Shown here piece after piece: positions 51,449-61,001 of a stretch of DNA of 64,000 nt. The number at the start of each line of letters is the position of its first letter. Position 1 is the stretch's first letter. The translations under genes were made by a program, and so were the position numbers. The stretch comes from UBA4951 sp963648925 (GTDB lineage Bacteria > Bacillota_I > Bacilli_A > RFN20 > CAG-826), in the NCBI GenBank assembly GCA_963648925.1, contig CAVJFO010000002.1, forward strand, positions 1 through 64,000, read 5' to 3'. The notes under the pieces are model-generated. The model searched no databases. It worked only from the letters and a program-made list of their open reading frames with translations, and was not told the DNA's origin.

Positions 51449-52710
51449 TGGAAGAAAGAGAATTAGTCATCATTGGTGGTGGCTCAGCTGGCATGGCTGC
51501 GGCTGTTGCGGCTTTCGACAAAGGCATTAAAGATATCCTAATTTTGGAAAGAAACGAATTTTTGGGAGGCATTTTAAATCAATGTATCCATAATGGCTTT
51601 GGACTTGCCCTTTTCAAAGAGGAACTAACCGGTCCGGAATTTGCCTATCGTTTTATCGAACAAGTTAAAGAAAGAGGAATCGAGTACAAGCTTAAAACTT
51701 ATGTTACATCCATTTCTAAAGATAAAATTGTCACTTATTCAAACGAAGAAGAAGGTGTTAAGGAAATAAAGGCTAAAGCGATTGTGATGGCTGCTGGGTG
51801 CTATGAAAGAAATGGCGGCGCAATCGGCATTCCAGGGGATCGCCCTGCTGGCGTGCTTACGGCTGGACAAGCGCAATTGTTCCTCAATGAATACGGCTAT
51901 TTAGTCGGAAAAAGAGTGTTTATTCTCGGTAGTGGGGATATCGGATTAATTATGGCAAGAAGATTGACCTTAGAAGGCGCAAAAGTTTTAGGTGTTGCCG
52001 AAATTTGCCAATGGTCTAATGGACTTAACCGTAATATGGTTCAATGTCTTTACGATTATGATATACCATTATACCTTAGCCATACTGTGACTAAGGTTGT
52101 TGGAAAATCTCATCTTGAGAAGGTTGTTATCGCAGAAGTAGACGAAAAAAAGCAGCCTATCCCTGGAACGGAAAAGGAATTTGATTGCAATACATTAATT
52201 CTTTCTATTGGCTTAATCCCTAATAACGATTTACTTAAAGACGCTTCTATTCCGGTAGGATCTTCCCGTGGAGCATTAGTCAATGAAAATTTTGAAACAG
52301 CGGTAGAGGGCATCTTCTCATGTGGTAATGTTTTACACGTCCACGATTTAGTTGATAACGTTGCCATGGAGGCAAAAGTCGCGGGTGAGGCTGCTGCTTC
52401 ATATATCAAGGGAGAACTTAATCATTCGAAGGAAACTATCGTTGTTAAAGCTGGCAACGGGATTGGGTATGTTGTTCCTGGTCTTATTGATTTAACTTCA
52501 GCAAAAGATAACATTGAAATTAAATTCAGAGTTCGTCAACCTTCTAAGAATGTTTATATCGTATATAAATTTAATGGCGAAATTGTCAAAAAAAACTTCA
52601 AAGGTGTGATAATTCCTAGTGAAATGGAAATTCAGAAATTCCCAAAAAATCTATTAAATGCAAATCAAGGAACTCTTGAAGTATCCTTAATTAGAAAAGA
52701 GGACATGTAA
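51448..52710 (+). CDS. FAD/NAD(P)-dependent oxidoreductase partner
   Basis: 420 residues of the pyridine-nucleotide oxidoreductase class: FAD motif IIGGGSAGMAAAVAA, GGILNQCIHNGFGL, NAD motif ILGSGDIGLIMARR and the second FAD stretch (GIFSCGNVLHVHDLVD). It probably passes electrons between NAD and the GlpA-like subunit. Its ATG overlaps the preceding stop by one base, and the DUF1667 gene follows after one base. Confidence 0.88.
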   Translation: MEERELVIIGGGSAGMAAAVAAFDKGIKDILILERNEFLGGILNQCIHNGFGLALFKEELTGPEFAYRFIEQVKERGIEYKLKTYVTSISKDKIVTYSNEEEGVKEIKAKAIVMAAGCYERNGGAIGIPGDRPAGVLTAGQAQLFLNEYGYLVGKRVFILGSGDIGLIMARRLTLEGAKVLGVAEICQWSNGLNRNMVQCLYDYDIPLYLSHTVTKVVGKSHLEKVVIAEVDEKKQPIPGTEKEFDCNTLILSIGLIPNNDLLKDASIPVGSSRGALVNENFETAVEGIFSCGNVLHVHDLVDNVAMEAKVAGEAAASYIKGELNHSKETIVVKAGNGIGYVVPGLIDLTSAKDNIEIKFRVRQPSKNVYIVYKFNGEIVKKNFKGVIIPSEMEIQKFPKNLLNANQGTLEVSLIRKEDM

Positions 52711-52711
52711 A

Positions 52712-53062
52712 ATGAAAGAATTAATTTGTATTTGCTGTCCAAGAGGCTGTCATCTAACGGTTGATGAACAACTCAATGTAAGCGGCAATTTTTGCCCACG
52801 TGGCGAAAAATATGGAAAACAAGAGGTTTCTAATCCAACAAGAGTGGTCACTTCGACCGTCCGCATTTCTAATGCCGAACTTCCGATGTGCCCGGTTAAA
52901 ACGGAAAACCCAATTCCTAAAGGAAAAATCTTTGATGTAATGAAGTCAATCAATGGCGCTAAAATTAAAGCTCCAATTCACTTAGGTGAAGTAGTCATCG
53001 AAAATGTTTGCGATACAGGAGTAAATGTTATTAGTACTAGAGAAATGCCAGAGGTAAAGTAA
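52712..53062 (+). CDS. DUF1667 protein (iron-sulfur/zinc-type, GlpA partner)
   Basis: 116 residues. Cys motifs CICCPRGCH, GNFCPRG and MCPVKT are those of DUF1667, a small Cys-rich protein that consistently follows the two flavoproteins. It probably carries an electron-transfer centre. The stop overlaps the phosphoesterase start by one base. Confidence 0.88.
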   Translation: MKELICICCPRGCHLTVDEQLNVSGNFCPRGEKYGKQEVSNPTRVVTSTVRISNAELPMCPVKTENPIPKGKIFDVMKSINGAKIKAPIHLGEVVIENVCDTGVNVISTREMPEVK

Positions 53063-53604
53063 TGAAAATTTTAATCGCATCGGACATCCATGGAAGAATA
53101 ACTAGGATGTCTTTACTTAAAAAAAGAATTGATGAATTCGCCCCGGACAAATTGTTTTTGTTAGGGGATTTCATGTATAACGGCCCAAGAAACGGGGTTC
53201 CAGATGATTATGACCCGATGGGTGTTTGCGAAATTTTAAATTTATACGCCGATAAGGTCATCGCTGTTCGTGGCAATTGTGATTCGAGAATTGATGGCTC
53301 GCTTCTAAAATTCCCTTTAGAAGATGTACGTCGTTTTAAGATAGACGATTATTCTTTCGATCTCTACCATGGCGATGATTTTTCGCTTAATCTTCTCAAG
53401 GATGAACCTGGCGATATTCTTATTTCTGGGCATACTCACATACAAGTTCTAGAGAAAAAAGACGATAGATTGTTTTTGAATCCTGGTTCAACCTCCTTCC
53501 CTAAAGGAGGAAATGAACCTTCGTATGCTACAATCGAAGGTGATTTAATATCTATAAGAAAGCTTGATGACGGATCTGTCATTAAACAAATGAGAGTCAA
53601 ATAA
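53062..53604 (+). CDS. YfcE/MJ0936-family metallophosphoesterase
   Basis: 180 residues of the calcineurin-like fold. Metal ligands are visible in order: SDIHG, LLGDFM, RGNCD, and SGHTH, with LYHGDDF between. It hydrolyses phosphodiesters with Mn2+; the natural substrate is unknown. Last gene of the GlpA-like operon, with its own terminator. Confidence 0.93.
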   Translation: MKILIASDIHGRITRMSLLKKRIDEFAPDKLFLLGDFMYNGPRNGVPDDYDPMGVCEILNLYADKVIAVRGNCDSRIDGSLLKFPLEDVRRFKIDDYSFDLYHGDDFSLNLLKDEPGDILISGHTHIQVLEKKDDRLFLNPGSTSFPKGGNEPSYATIEGDLISIRKLDDGSVIKQMRVK

Positions 53605-53620
53605 ACAAAAGCATTGGCTT

Positions 53621-53648
53621 AATCCCCGGCAAAGGGGATTTTTCTCTT
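53621..53648 (+). terminator. Terminator of the GlpA-like operon
   Basis: Stem AATCCCC / GGGGATT with loop GGCAAA, then TTTTCTCTTTT. Confidence 0.92.
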
Positions 53649-53680
53649 TTATAGACTTTCATATTCCTAAAACTCCGCCT

Positions 53681-53699
53681 AAAGATTATAATAATCTTT
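53681..53699. promoter_or_regulatory. Perfect palindrome over a minus-10 box before the RNase J gene
   Basis: AAAGATTAT-A-ATAATCTTT, 9-base arms around one base. TATAAT (53687-53692) lies at its centre. It could be an operator or a small RNA hairpin. It is about 45 bases before the RNase J ATG. Confidence 0.5.
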
Positions 53700-53744
53700 G
53701 AAGAAAGAAATGTTTTTTTGCGTTTGCTTTTAGAAAGGTGTTAT

Positions 53745-55421
53745 ATGATGAGTGATAAAGTTAAAATAGTGGCTCTTGGCGGGCTTGATGAAGATGGAAA
53801 GAATTGTACTATAGTTGAAATAAACGATGAAATCTATGTCGTTGGATGTGGCATTAGATATCCTGATAAAACGATGCCTGGCATTGATTTCATAATTCCA
53901 AATTATACATATTTAGAAGAGAATAAAGACCGCGTAAAAGCTTATCTTTTACCTCACGGACACGATGATGAAATGGGCGCTTTAGCGTATATATATCCAC
54001 ATGTCCCAGCTCCAATTTACGGTTCAAAGGTTACTTTGGAGATGTTTAAAAATTTTGTGCGTCACGCAAAACTCGAAAAAACCAAATTCGATTTTCACGT
54101 CGTTGAACCATCATGTACTTTTTATGTTGGAAAAAGAAAGATATCCTTCTTCCAAACCTCGCATAACGTCGCTCAATCAAGCGGCATTGCTATTTCCTCA
54201 AATTTGGGAAATGTTGTTTTAACATCGGATTTCGTTATTGAGAATAACGCTTCAGGATCTTATTTAACTGATTTGAATATGATTGCTAAGATTGCTGAGG
54301 ATAAGACTTTGGTTTTATGCCCAGAATCAATTTTCGCCGGTAAATTGGGATACACAGCTCCAAAATATAAGCTTACTCCATTAATGGAAAAAACGATAAA
54401 AGATGCTGAAGGAAGAGTTTTCGTCGCAATGTTCAGCTCAAATTTCTATAACATTGATGAAGTTTTGCAAATGGCTGTTTCTTCAAAAAAGAAAATCATT
54501 CCTTTCGATGAAGACACGGAGGAAATCTTAAAATCCATGCAACAATCTGGCCAATTCGCTCTTCCGCGTGAAAATTATGCATCAAACGAAGACATCAACC
54601 GCGTAAAGGCGACTGACATGGTCGTTCTTATGCTTGGGTTCGGACCAAAACTTTATAACAAGATTGCCTTGCTTGCTTCTGGACAAAATGAATCTGCCCG
54701 TCCTGTAACTCTTAATGAAACTGACACTTTCATTACTGCTTGTCCATCGAATGACAATACCGAAATTGAAGCGACTGATGCATTAGATGAGCTTTATAGA
54801 AGTGGTTGCCACGTAGTTAACATTGGCAAAAAACAATTCTTCAGAATGCACGCTTCTGAAGAAGACTTAAAAATGATGATTTCTTTGTTACATCCAAAGT
54901 ATTACATCCCTCTCAAAGGCTATTTCAAAGATTTATTGACTAATGCTGAAGTAAGTTTAAAAATGGGTGGGTCTTTAAATCACCAATCAGTTTTCCTTTT
55001 AGAGAATGGAACTTGCGTTCACTTTGATGAAAAAGGCGCAAGAATGGTCCCTAATGAGGTTACTCACGGTGATATCATGATTGATGGAATTGGTGTTGGA
55101 GATGTTGGATCTGAAGTTTTAGAAGATAGACAATCTCTTGCTCAAGGCGTCGTTATTATGGCGGTGACTTTAGATAAGGTTACGCATAAGATCATTGCTC
55201 AGCCTGACGTTCAATTCAGAGGCCTTGTAATGGCTAATGACGGTGAAGCTCTTTTAAGAGATGTCACGAAAGTATTTACGGAAATTCTTAGAGACGATCT
55301 TGCAAAAGGAAATATGAATATTGAAGAAATAAAAGATGATATATACGATCACACTTTCCGTCTAATAAGAAGAATCACTGGCAAAGAACCAATGGTTTTA
55401 CCTCTTATAATCGAAAAATAA
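53745..55421 (+). CDS. RNase J family protein with degenerate active site (RNase J2-like)
   Basis: 558 residues: metallo-beta-lactamase domain, beta-CASP domain and C-terminal domain of the RNase J family (final GKEPMVLPLIIEK). Several catalytic residues are altered. The zinc motif HxHxDH reads HGHDDE (71-76), with Glu replacing the last His. The beta-CASP block usually reading SGH plus a following IPVHGEY is here FRMHASEEDL and IPLKGYF (Lys391). His140 and Asp162 remain. Adjacency to ftsK recalls rnjB near spoIIIE in Bacillus, so it is probably the J2-type partner, weak or inactive as a nuclease (inference). GAAAGGTG precedes the ATG at 53745. Confidence 0.85.
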   Translation: MMSDKVKIVALGGLDEDGKNCTIVEINDEIYVVGCGIRYPDKTMPGIDFIIPNYTYLEENKDRVKAYLLPHGHDDEMGALAYIYPHVPAPIYGSKVTLEMFKNFVRHAKLEKTKFDFHVVEPSCTFYVGKRKISFFQTSHNVAQSSGIAISSNLGNVVLTSDFVIENNASGSYLTDLNMIAKIAEDKTLVLCPESIFAGKLGYTAPKYKLTPLMEKTIKDAEGRVFVAMFSSNFYNIDEVLQMAVSSKKKIIPFDEDTEEILKSMQQSGQFALPRENYASNEDINRVKATDMVVLMLGFGPKLYNKIALLASGQNESARPVTLNETDTFITACPSNDNTEIEATDALDELYRSGCHVVNIGKKQFFRMHASEEDLKMMISLLHPKYYIPLKGYFKDLLTNAEVSLKMGGSLNHQSVFLLENGTCVHFDEKGARMVPNEVTHGDIMIDGIGVGDVGSEVLEDRQSLAQGVVIMAVTLDKVTHKIIAQPDVQFRGLVMANDGEALLRDVTKVFTEILRDDLAKGNMNIEEIKDDIYDHTFRLIRRITGKEPMVLPLIIEK

Positions 55422-55442
55422 TTAATTCTTTAGGGGGCTATC

Positions 55443-58400
55443 ATGAAGAACAAAACTTATTCTTCTGACCATATAAGCAGAGTTTTAGGCCTTTTTATCG
55501 CCACTATATCGCTGATTGTTTTTGTCTCGGCTTTTACAAAAATGACGTGGGGCATTGGTTTTTTGTATACATATATTTTTGGCTTAGCGGGATATTGGAT
55601 TGGCTTGCCGTTGATTTTGATTCATGGTTTGGCCCTTCTTTTTAGAGGCGAAAAGCTAAAAAAAGACGTTTCTTGGAAACTTATTCTGGGCTTTATTTTA
55701 GCGATTTTGGGTATAAGCCTTATTTTTGGTTATGTAAGCGCTAAAAATTACTTTACGAATTCTTTAAATTTGTACGATTTATATGGGACTAATTCATCAG
55801 GACTAAAAGGAGAATTCATCAAAGGAAAAGGAGTTATTGATTTCAAAGATGGTGGAGGCATAATTTTCACTTACTTTGCTTTTTTGCTTGATTCAGTAAG
55901 CAACGCTTTGACTATAACTGTTTTCGTAATTTTACTTTTAGCGGCATTTTTCTTTGTTTTTTATCCTTTCATCATGCGTTTCGCTCATTTTGCTTCAAAT
56001 AAACTTGCGATGCGCAAAATAAAAAAAGAGGCTTTACAGGCTCAAAAGAAAGCCGAGCAAGAAGAACGTGAGTCTCTGGAACTTTATATGGAAGAGTATG
56101 AGTCAGCGGAAACGAACGACCAAACAAATGATGAGACGCAAAACGATTCGGATTATCTAACAAACGGTTTTCCTGAATATGAGGAAAATGAACATGTAGA
56201 AAAAGATGTCCCTCAAGAACCAATTCTCACCAGATCATCTCTTTATCATTCAAATAATTCAGGTGAGATATCTCCTGTCCCTCAACAAATTACGCCAGTA
56301 GAGCCGCTTTCCTATTCGGATGAAACTTTCGATAATTCTCTAAAAGAAGCGGTTTTTGATATTGATTTTCAAAGTGAAGCCAATTTAGATAACGACGAAT
56401 CTGCAATCGAAAAAACAGAAGTTAATAGAGATAATCTTTCAAATGTCCCTAACTTCGATTTTAACCCAGCCCACATCCAAGCTGAAATGCCTAAAACAAA
56501 TAAAATCGAACCAATTCCTAATGAAAAATTTTCGGAAAAAACCGAAGAAACCCATGTTTTCACCAAGGAAACTTCATTTTTGCCTGACGAAAAAGGTGAA
56601 AATTATGTTGCTTTTAAACCTATTGAACCAATAGCCGAGGAAAAGGCAATTACTAACGAATCCCATCAATTCGACAAACCTGCTCCAACTGTATCGGTTT
56701 CAGAAGAAAAGACAAAGTTCATTGAAGAAATGATTGAAGAAGAAACTTCGTCTTCGACGATTAATACTATTCCATCAAAAGAAGAGGAAATAGAAGAAAA
56801 AATCAGCGAAAACACCGTTCAAGAAGAACCTGTTTCAGTTCCACAAAACAATAAACGGCCATCTTCTAACGGCTTTGTGCAAGGTAGTTTTATCAATGTC
56901 CAGGAAACAATGAAAGAGGAAAATGATTCCACTCAAGTAAAACCTGAACCTAAAGAAACGGAACCTGAGGATCCATATAAAGGCTTACCAAAAGCTAAAG
57001 AACGTCCTCAATACGAGTTACCTCCAGTCGAATTGCTAAGAACAATTGAAAAAGACCCAGCCATCGAAGCAGAAAACGTAGCCGAATGTGCCATTAGAAT
57101 GGAAAAAATTAATCAGCAGATATCCGCTTTTGGCATTGGAGCGCAAGCTGTTTCCTTTACGATTGGCCCTTCAATTACCAGATATGATATTCAATTCAAT
57201 CCAGGCGTTCGTTCAAGCAGTTTGAATGGCTATATTTCTGATATTTGTCGTTCATTAGGTGGACTTAACGCCCGTTATGAAGAGGTCATTATGGGAAAAA
57301 CGACTTCTGGTCTTGAAATCCCTAATGAAAAATCTTCAACCGTTTCCTTTAAAGAACTTATCCAAGCTATGCCAACTGATCCCAAAAGCAGCATGATGAT
57401 TCCTTTTGGCGTAAATATCAGCGGGGAAAAGATGTTTGCCGATCTTTCAAAATTCCCGCACATGCTTATCGCTGGCGGAACGGGCTCAGGAAAATCGGTT
57501 TATGCAAATAGCGTTTTGGCGACTCTTATAATGAGAAATAGGCCAGAAGATTTAAAATTGGTTCTTATTGATCCGAAAAGAGTTGAAATGACCAAATATA
57601 AGGATATTCCTCATTTGCTTTGCCCAATTATTACCGAACCAAGCCAGGCCAAAGTCTGCCTTGATAAGTTAGAAGACGAAATGGAAAGAAGATATCAAGT
57701 TTTCGCCACGGTTGGTGCTAAGGATATTCGTTCATTCAATACTAAATGTGCCCCAAAAGCAGGGCTTGAGCCTATGCCATTTATCGTTGTGTTCATAGAT
57801 GAATACGCTAACCTTGTAGATTCAGTAAAAGCGGTAAGTGACCCAGTCAACCAAATAGCCGCGAAAGCACGTGCTGCTGGTATTCATTTGATCATTGCCA
57901 CACAAAGGCCATCCGTTAATGTCATTACGGGAAATATCAAGATCAACCTTGATGTTCGCGTTGCTTTGAAGGTAAACGCTTCACAGGATTCCCAAACGGT
58001 ATTAGGAAGAGGCGGCGCTGAGCAATTAAATGGCAATGGCGATATGCTTGTTCAATGCTCTCTTATTTCAAAAGGCGGAGACTTTATCCGTTGCCAAGGA
58101 TGTTTCCTCCAAGATGAAGAAATAGACGCAATTGTTGATTTTGTAAAAACACAGCAAAAAGTTACGTACGATCCTTATTTCTCGGATTTAGTCGATCATT
58201 CTCAAGACGCAAAAATAGCTGAAGAGACCGACAAAATGGAAAGAGCGGCGCAAAGAGAAAGCGAAAGATCTGATAGATACGAAATGATAAAGGCCGATAT
58301 CATGTGCCAAGAATATACATCAATTTCTAAAATTCAAAGAAATTATGGAATGGGTTACCCAATGGCTCAAAAAGTATTTGCTAGACTTCAAGCTGAGGGT

Positions 58401-58511
58401 ATAGTCGCTCAACCGGAATCTCAATCTTCCTCAAAAGGAGCGAAGGTCCTCGTTCATGATGATACGATGTATCGCGATGGTAGCGAATCTCTATATGGTG
58501 ATAATGACTAA
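55443..58511 (+). CDS. ftsK: DNA translocase FtsK/SpoIIIE
   Basis: 1022 residues: four N-terminal membrane helices (about 12-180), a roughly 330-residue acidic linker rich in Glu, Asn, Pro and Thr, the motor with Walker A GGTGSGKS (678-685) and Walker B FIVVFIDEYANL, and a C-terminal winged-helix gamma domain (SISKIQRNYGMGYPMAQKVFARL) that reads polar DNA motifs. It pumps chromosomes through the division septum. The linker is longer than in Bacillus SpoIIIE. It starts 21 bases after the RNase J gene. Confidence 0.96.
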   Translation: MKNKTYSSDHISRVLGLFIATISLIVFVSAFTKMTWGIGFLYTYIFGLAGYWIGLPLILIHGLALLFRGEKLKKDVSWKLILGFILAILGISLIFGYVSAKNYFTNSLNLYDLYGTNSSGLKGEFIKGKGVIDFKDGGGIIFTYFAFLLDSVSNALTITVFVILLLAAFFFVFYPFIMRFAHFASNKLAMRKIKKEALQAQKKAEQEERESLELYMEEYESAETNDQTNDETQNDSDYLTNGFPEYEENEHVEKDVPQEPILTRSSLYHSNNSGEISPVPQQITPVEPLSYSDETFDNSLKEAVFDIDFQSEANLDNDESAIEKTEVNRDNLSNVPNFDFNPAHIQAEMPKTNKIEPIPNEKFSEKTEETHVFTKETSFLPDEKGENYVAFKPIEPIAEEKAITNESHQFDKPAPTVSVSEEKTKFIEEMIEEETSSSTINTIPSKEEEIEEKISENTVQEEPVSVPQNNKRPSSNGFVQGSFINVQETMKEENDSTQVKPEPKETEPEDPYKGLPKAKERPQYELPPVELLRTIEKDPAIEAENVAECAIRMEKINQQISAFGIGAQAVSFTIGPSITRYDIQFNPGVRSSSLNGYISDICRSLGGLNARYEEVIMGKTTSGLEIPNEKSSTVSFKELIQAMPTDPKSSMMIPFGVNISGEKMFADLSKFPHMLIAGGTGSGKSVYANSVLATLIMRNRPEDLKLVLIDPKRVEMTKYKDIPHLLCPIITEPSQAKVCLDKLEDEMERRYQVFATVGAKDIRSFNTKCAPKAGLEPMPFIVVFIDEYANLVDSVKAVSDPVNQIAAKARAAGIHLIIATQRPSVNVITGNIKINLDVRVALKVNASQDSQTVLGRGGAEQLNGNGDMLVQCSLISKGGDFIRCQGCFLQDEEIDAIVDFVKTQQKVTYDPYFSDLVDHSQDAKIAEETDKMERAAQRESERSDRYEMIKADIMCQEYTSISKIQRNYGMGYPMAQKVFARLQAEGIVAQPESQSSSKGAKVLVHDDTMYRDGSESLYGDND

Positions 58512-58540
58512 AAATTCTAAATAGAAAGGCAAGAATACAA

Positions 58541-60637
58541 ATGAAAGACACTTACGTTAACGCGCGATTGGTCGAAAAAGACTTGATACGTTTTGTTGCG
58601 CTATCTGATTTAAGCTTTGTGAAGTCGAATTTTTCTCTCATTGTTGATGAAAATAAGCATCAGAAAATAAACTTAACAAGACACGCTTCTACGCCAAGTC
58701 ATTCTTTTATTGAATTTCGACTACCAAAAGCGTTAGAACTCGGTCATTCGTATTTCATTTATTGCCAAGAAATCGGAAAATTCCCTTTAGATGTTTCCGA
58801 AGCTACAACGTTTCCAAAATTTGACGAGGATTATTATTATGACGGCGAATTAGGCGCCTTATATAGCAAAGAACGCACCATATGGAAATTATGGGCGCCT
58901 CTTGCATCCAAAGTCTCCTTGATTCTTTTTGAGGCAAATGGCTCAGCCAAAACGCTTTATGAGATGAAAAGAGGCGAAAAAGGCGTTTATTCCATAGAAT
59001 TGGATGGCGATTTTAACCTTAGAAAATACCTTTATGCCGTCACTAATAACGAAGTAACGTCTTTTAGCATAGATCCTTATGGTCTTTCTAGTACGGCTAA
59101 CGCAAAAGAATCTGTCGTAATCGATAAAATAGGTTTACGAAAAGATTTAAGTAAAAGTTCGTTACCTAAAATTCATGAAAACGAGCAAGTAATTTATGAA
59201 GCTAATGTCAGAGACCTTACAATTGATTCTAATTCATCAATTAAACATAAAGGTTTATATTTAGGATTAACAGAAAAGGGAGCGAAGACGAAAGGTGGTA
59301 ATCCAGTTGGCCTTGATTATCTTTCCTATTTAGGCGTAACCCATCTTCAATTGCAACCATTAAACGATTTTGGCTCTGTGGATGAAACGAAACCTTTCGA
59401 ACAATACAATTGGGGATACGATCCTATTCAATATTTCGCTCCAGAAGGATCCTATTCGAGCGACGCTTCAAATCCACTGGCGAGAATAAATGAACTTCAA
59501 GAAATGATCAAAACAATTCATGAAGCGGGTATAAGAGTGGTTTTAGACGTAGTTTATAATCACGTTTATGAATATTTAACGACGTCCTTTGAGAAAATAG
59601 TACCTAACTATTATTTTAGAAAAGATTTCAAAGGAAGAATGAGCAATTCTTCCGGATGCGGCGATGATTTTGCCTCAGAAAGGCCAATGGTTAGAAAACT
59701 TATCGTTGATGCTTGCACTTTCTGGGCTGATTTTTATCAAATCGATGGATATAGATTTGATTTAATGGGACTTATTGACGTCGAAACAATAAGAAAAATT
59801 GAAGAGGAAACTAAGAAAATCGATAGCGATTTTATTATTTATGGCGAAGGATGGGACATGTTTATTCCTTCTAAAGCCTTAGGAACGAATATGAATAACG
59901 CCTTTTTCGTTCCAAATGTCGGCTTTTTCAATGATTGTTTTAGAGATAATGTGAAATCATTTTGTGCAGGAGACCTTTCAAAAAAAGACGCTTTTATTTT
60001 CTCTTTTCTCGGTTCTAATCATAATTGGGGTTTCTTCAATGCGAAATTCGCTGATGCTAGGCAATCCATAAATTATGTCGAATGCCATGATAATGCAGCT
60101 TATTTTGATTTCTTAAGCAGATATTTCTCTTATTCGGATGACGAAAAACTAGAAGTGGTTAAATTCGCCCTGACTTGCGTTATTTTCTCTTTTGGAAAAC
60201 CATTCATTCACATGGGGCAAGAAATCGGACAATCGAAGTTTATGAATGAGAACACATACAACGCTGGTGATATATATAACAAATTGTCAGATAATCTTCT
60301 TGACGAACGCTTTGAAATGTCGCAATATTGTAGAGGGGCCATCTTAACAAGAAAAGAACTCGGATTCTTCTCTGAAACGAATTCTCAAAAAATAGCTGAT
60401 TTAATAGATTTTGAGTGGTTTGACAACGGAATTAGAGTGAAAGTGAATTATTCTAAAACTCACGGTGAAGACAAATACGATTTCCTTTTTAATCCCACAA
60501 ATGATAGCCTTACATATTCTTTTGATGAGGAAAAAGCCATATTTTTCACTAGTGGCGGTCCTCTAAAAGGTAAAAGAGTCTTAGCTGAAAATGTCTTAAT
60601 CCCACGTCATTCGCTAATGATTCTAAAATCTAAGTAA
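58541..60637 (+). CDS. pulA: Type I pullulanase
   Basis: 698 residues: N-terminal CBM/E-set region, CBM48 (TIWKLWAPLASKVSLILF) and a GH13 barrel with the type I marker YNWGYDP, VVLDVVYNHVYE, nucleophile DGYRFDLMG, acid IYGEGWDM and VECHDN. It cuts alpha-1,6 branches of pullulan, glycogen or starch. No signal peptide is visible, so it is likely intracellular. AGAAAGG is the ribosome site. It may be cotranscribed with ftsK (29-base gap). Confidence 0.95.
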   Translation: MKDTYVNARLVEKDLIRFVALSDLSFVKSNFSLIVDENKHQKINLTRHASTPSHSFIEFRLPKALELGHSYFIYCQEIGKFPLDVSEATTFPKFDEDYYYDGELGALYSKERTIWKLWAPLASKVSLILFEANGSAKTLYEMKRGEKGVYSIELDGDFNLRKYLYAVTNNEVTSFSIDPYGLSSTANAKESVVIDKIGLRKDLSKSSLPKIHENEQVIYEANVRDLTIDSNSSIKHKGLYLGLTEKGAKTKGGNPVGLDYLSYLGVTHLQLQPLNDFGSVDETKPFEQYNWGYDPIQYFAPEGSYSSDASNPLARINELQEMIKTIHEAGIRVVLDVVYNHVYEYLTTSFEKIVPNYYFRKDFKGRMSNSSGCGDDFASERPMVRKLIVDACTFWADFYQIDGYRFDLMGLIDVETIRKIEEETKKIDSDFIIYGEGWDMFIPSKALGTNMNNAFFVPNVGFFNDCFRDNVKSFCAGDLSKKDAFIFSFLGSNHNWGFFNAKFADARQSINYVECHDNAAYFDFLSRYFSYSDDEKLEVVKFALTCVIFSFGKPFIHMGQEIGQSKFMNENTYNAGDIYNKLSDNLLDERFEMSQYCRGAILTRKELGFFSETNSQKIADLIDFEWFDNGIRVKVNYSKTHGEDKYDFLFNPTNDSLTYSFDEEKAIFFTSGGPLKGKRVLAENVLIPRHSLMILKSK

Positions 60638-60674
60638 AATAATCCCAATAATATTTATTTAAGGAGAAGAAACT

Positions 60675-60962
60675 ATGATTTCTGCTGTTTTTGTCACGGG
60701 CAGATTAGGAGAAGAAATTACGCCTGTATCGCGTTATGTTGAAGTTGATCGTGTCATTCCTGGGCCAACAGGAAGGTATGATGTAGATAAAATACCTGTT
60801 TTTACTTATGCTGGTGAAGGATGCTATTTCATGAAAGCGCCGTCGGGCTCCTTCATTACCATAAAAGGGCACATAGAAACTGATCAAAAATTAGGTCTGG
60901 TCGTTAAAATGGAACTTGAAGAAATTCTGCCGATGGCGCCAAAAAAGAAAGTGCAGCATTAA
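60675..60962 (+). CDS. Small OB-fold-like protein, possibly SSB-related
   Basis: 95 residues. Strand pattern and stretches such as FVTGRLGEEI, KIPVFTYAGEGC, SGSFITIKGHIE and KLGLVVKMELEEI recall a single-stranded-DNA-binding OB fold, but it lacks the usual acidic tail. I do not recognise a named family. AAGGAGAAG precedes the start. Confidence 0.55.
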   Translation: MISAVFVTGRLGEEITPVSRYVEVDRVIPGPTGRYDVDKIPVFTYAGEGCYFMKAPSGSFITIKGHIETDQKLGLVVKMELEEILPMAPKKKVQH

Positions 60963-60988
60963 GCAGTACAAAAACATCCAAAAACACT

Positions 60989-60994
60989 TATAAT
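60989..60994 (+). promoter_or_regulatory. Minus-10 box of plsC (leaderless)
   Basis: TATAAT seven bases before the ATG at 61002, with no ribosome site. Confidence 0.52.
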
Positions 60995-61001
60995 ACTTTA
61001 T

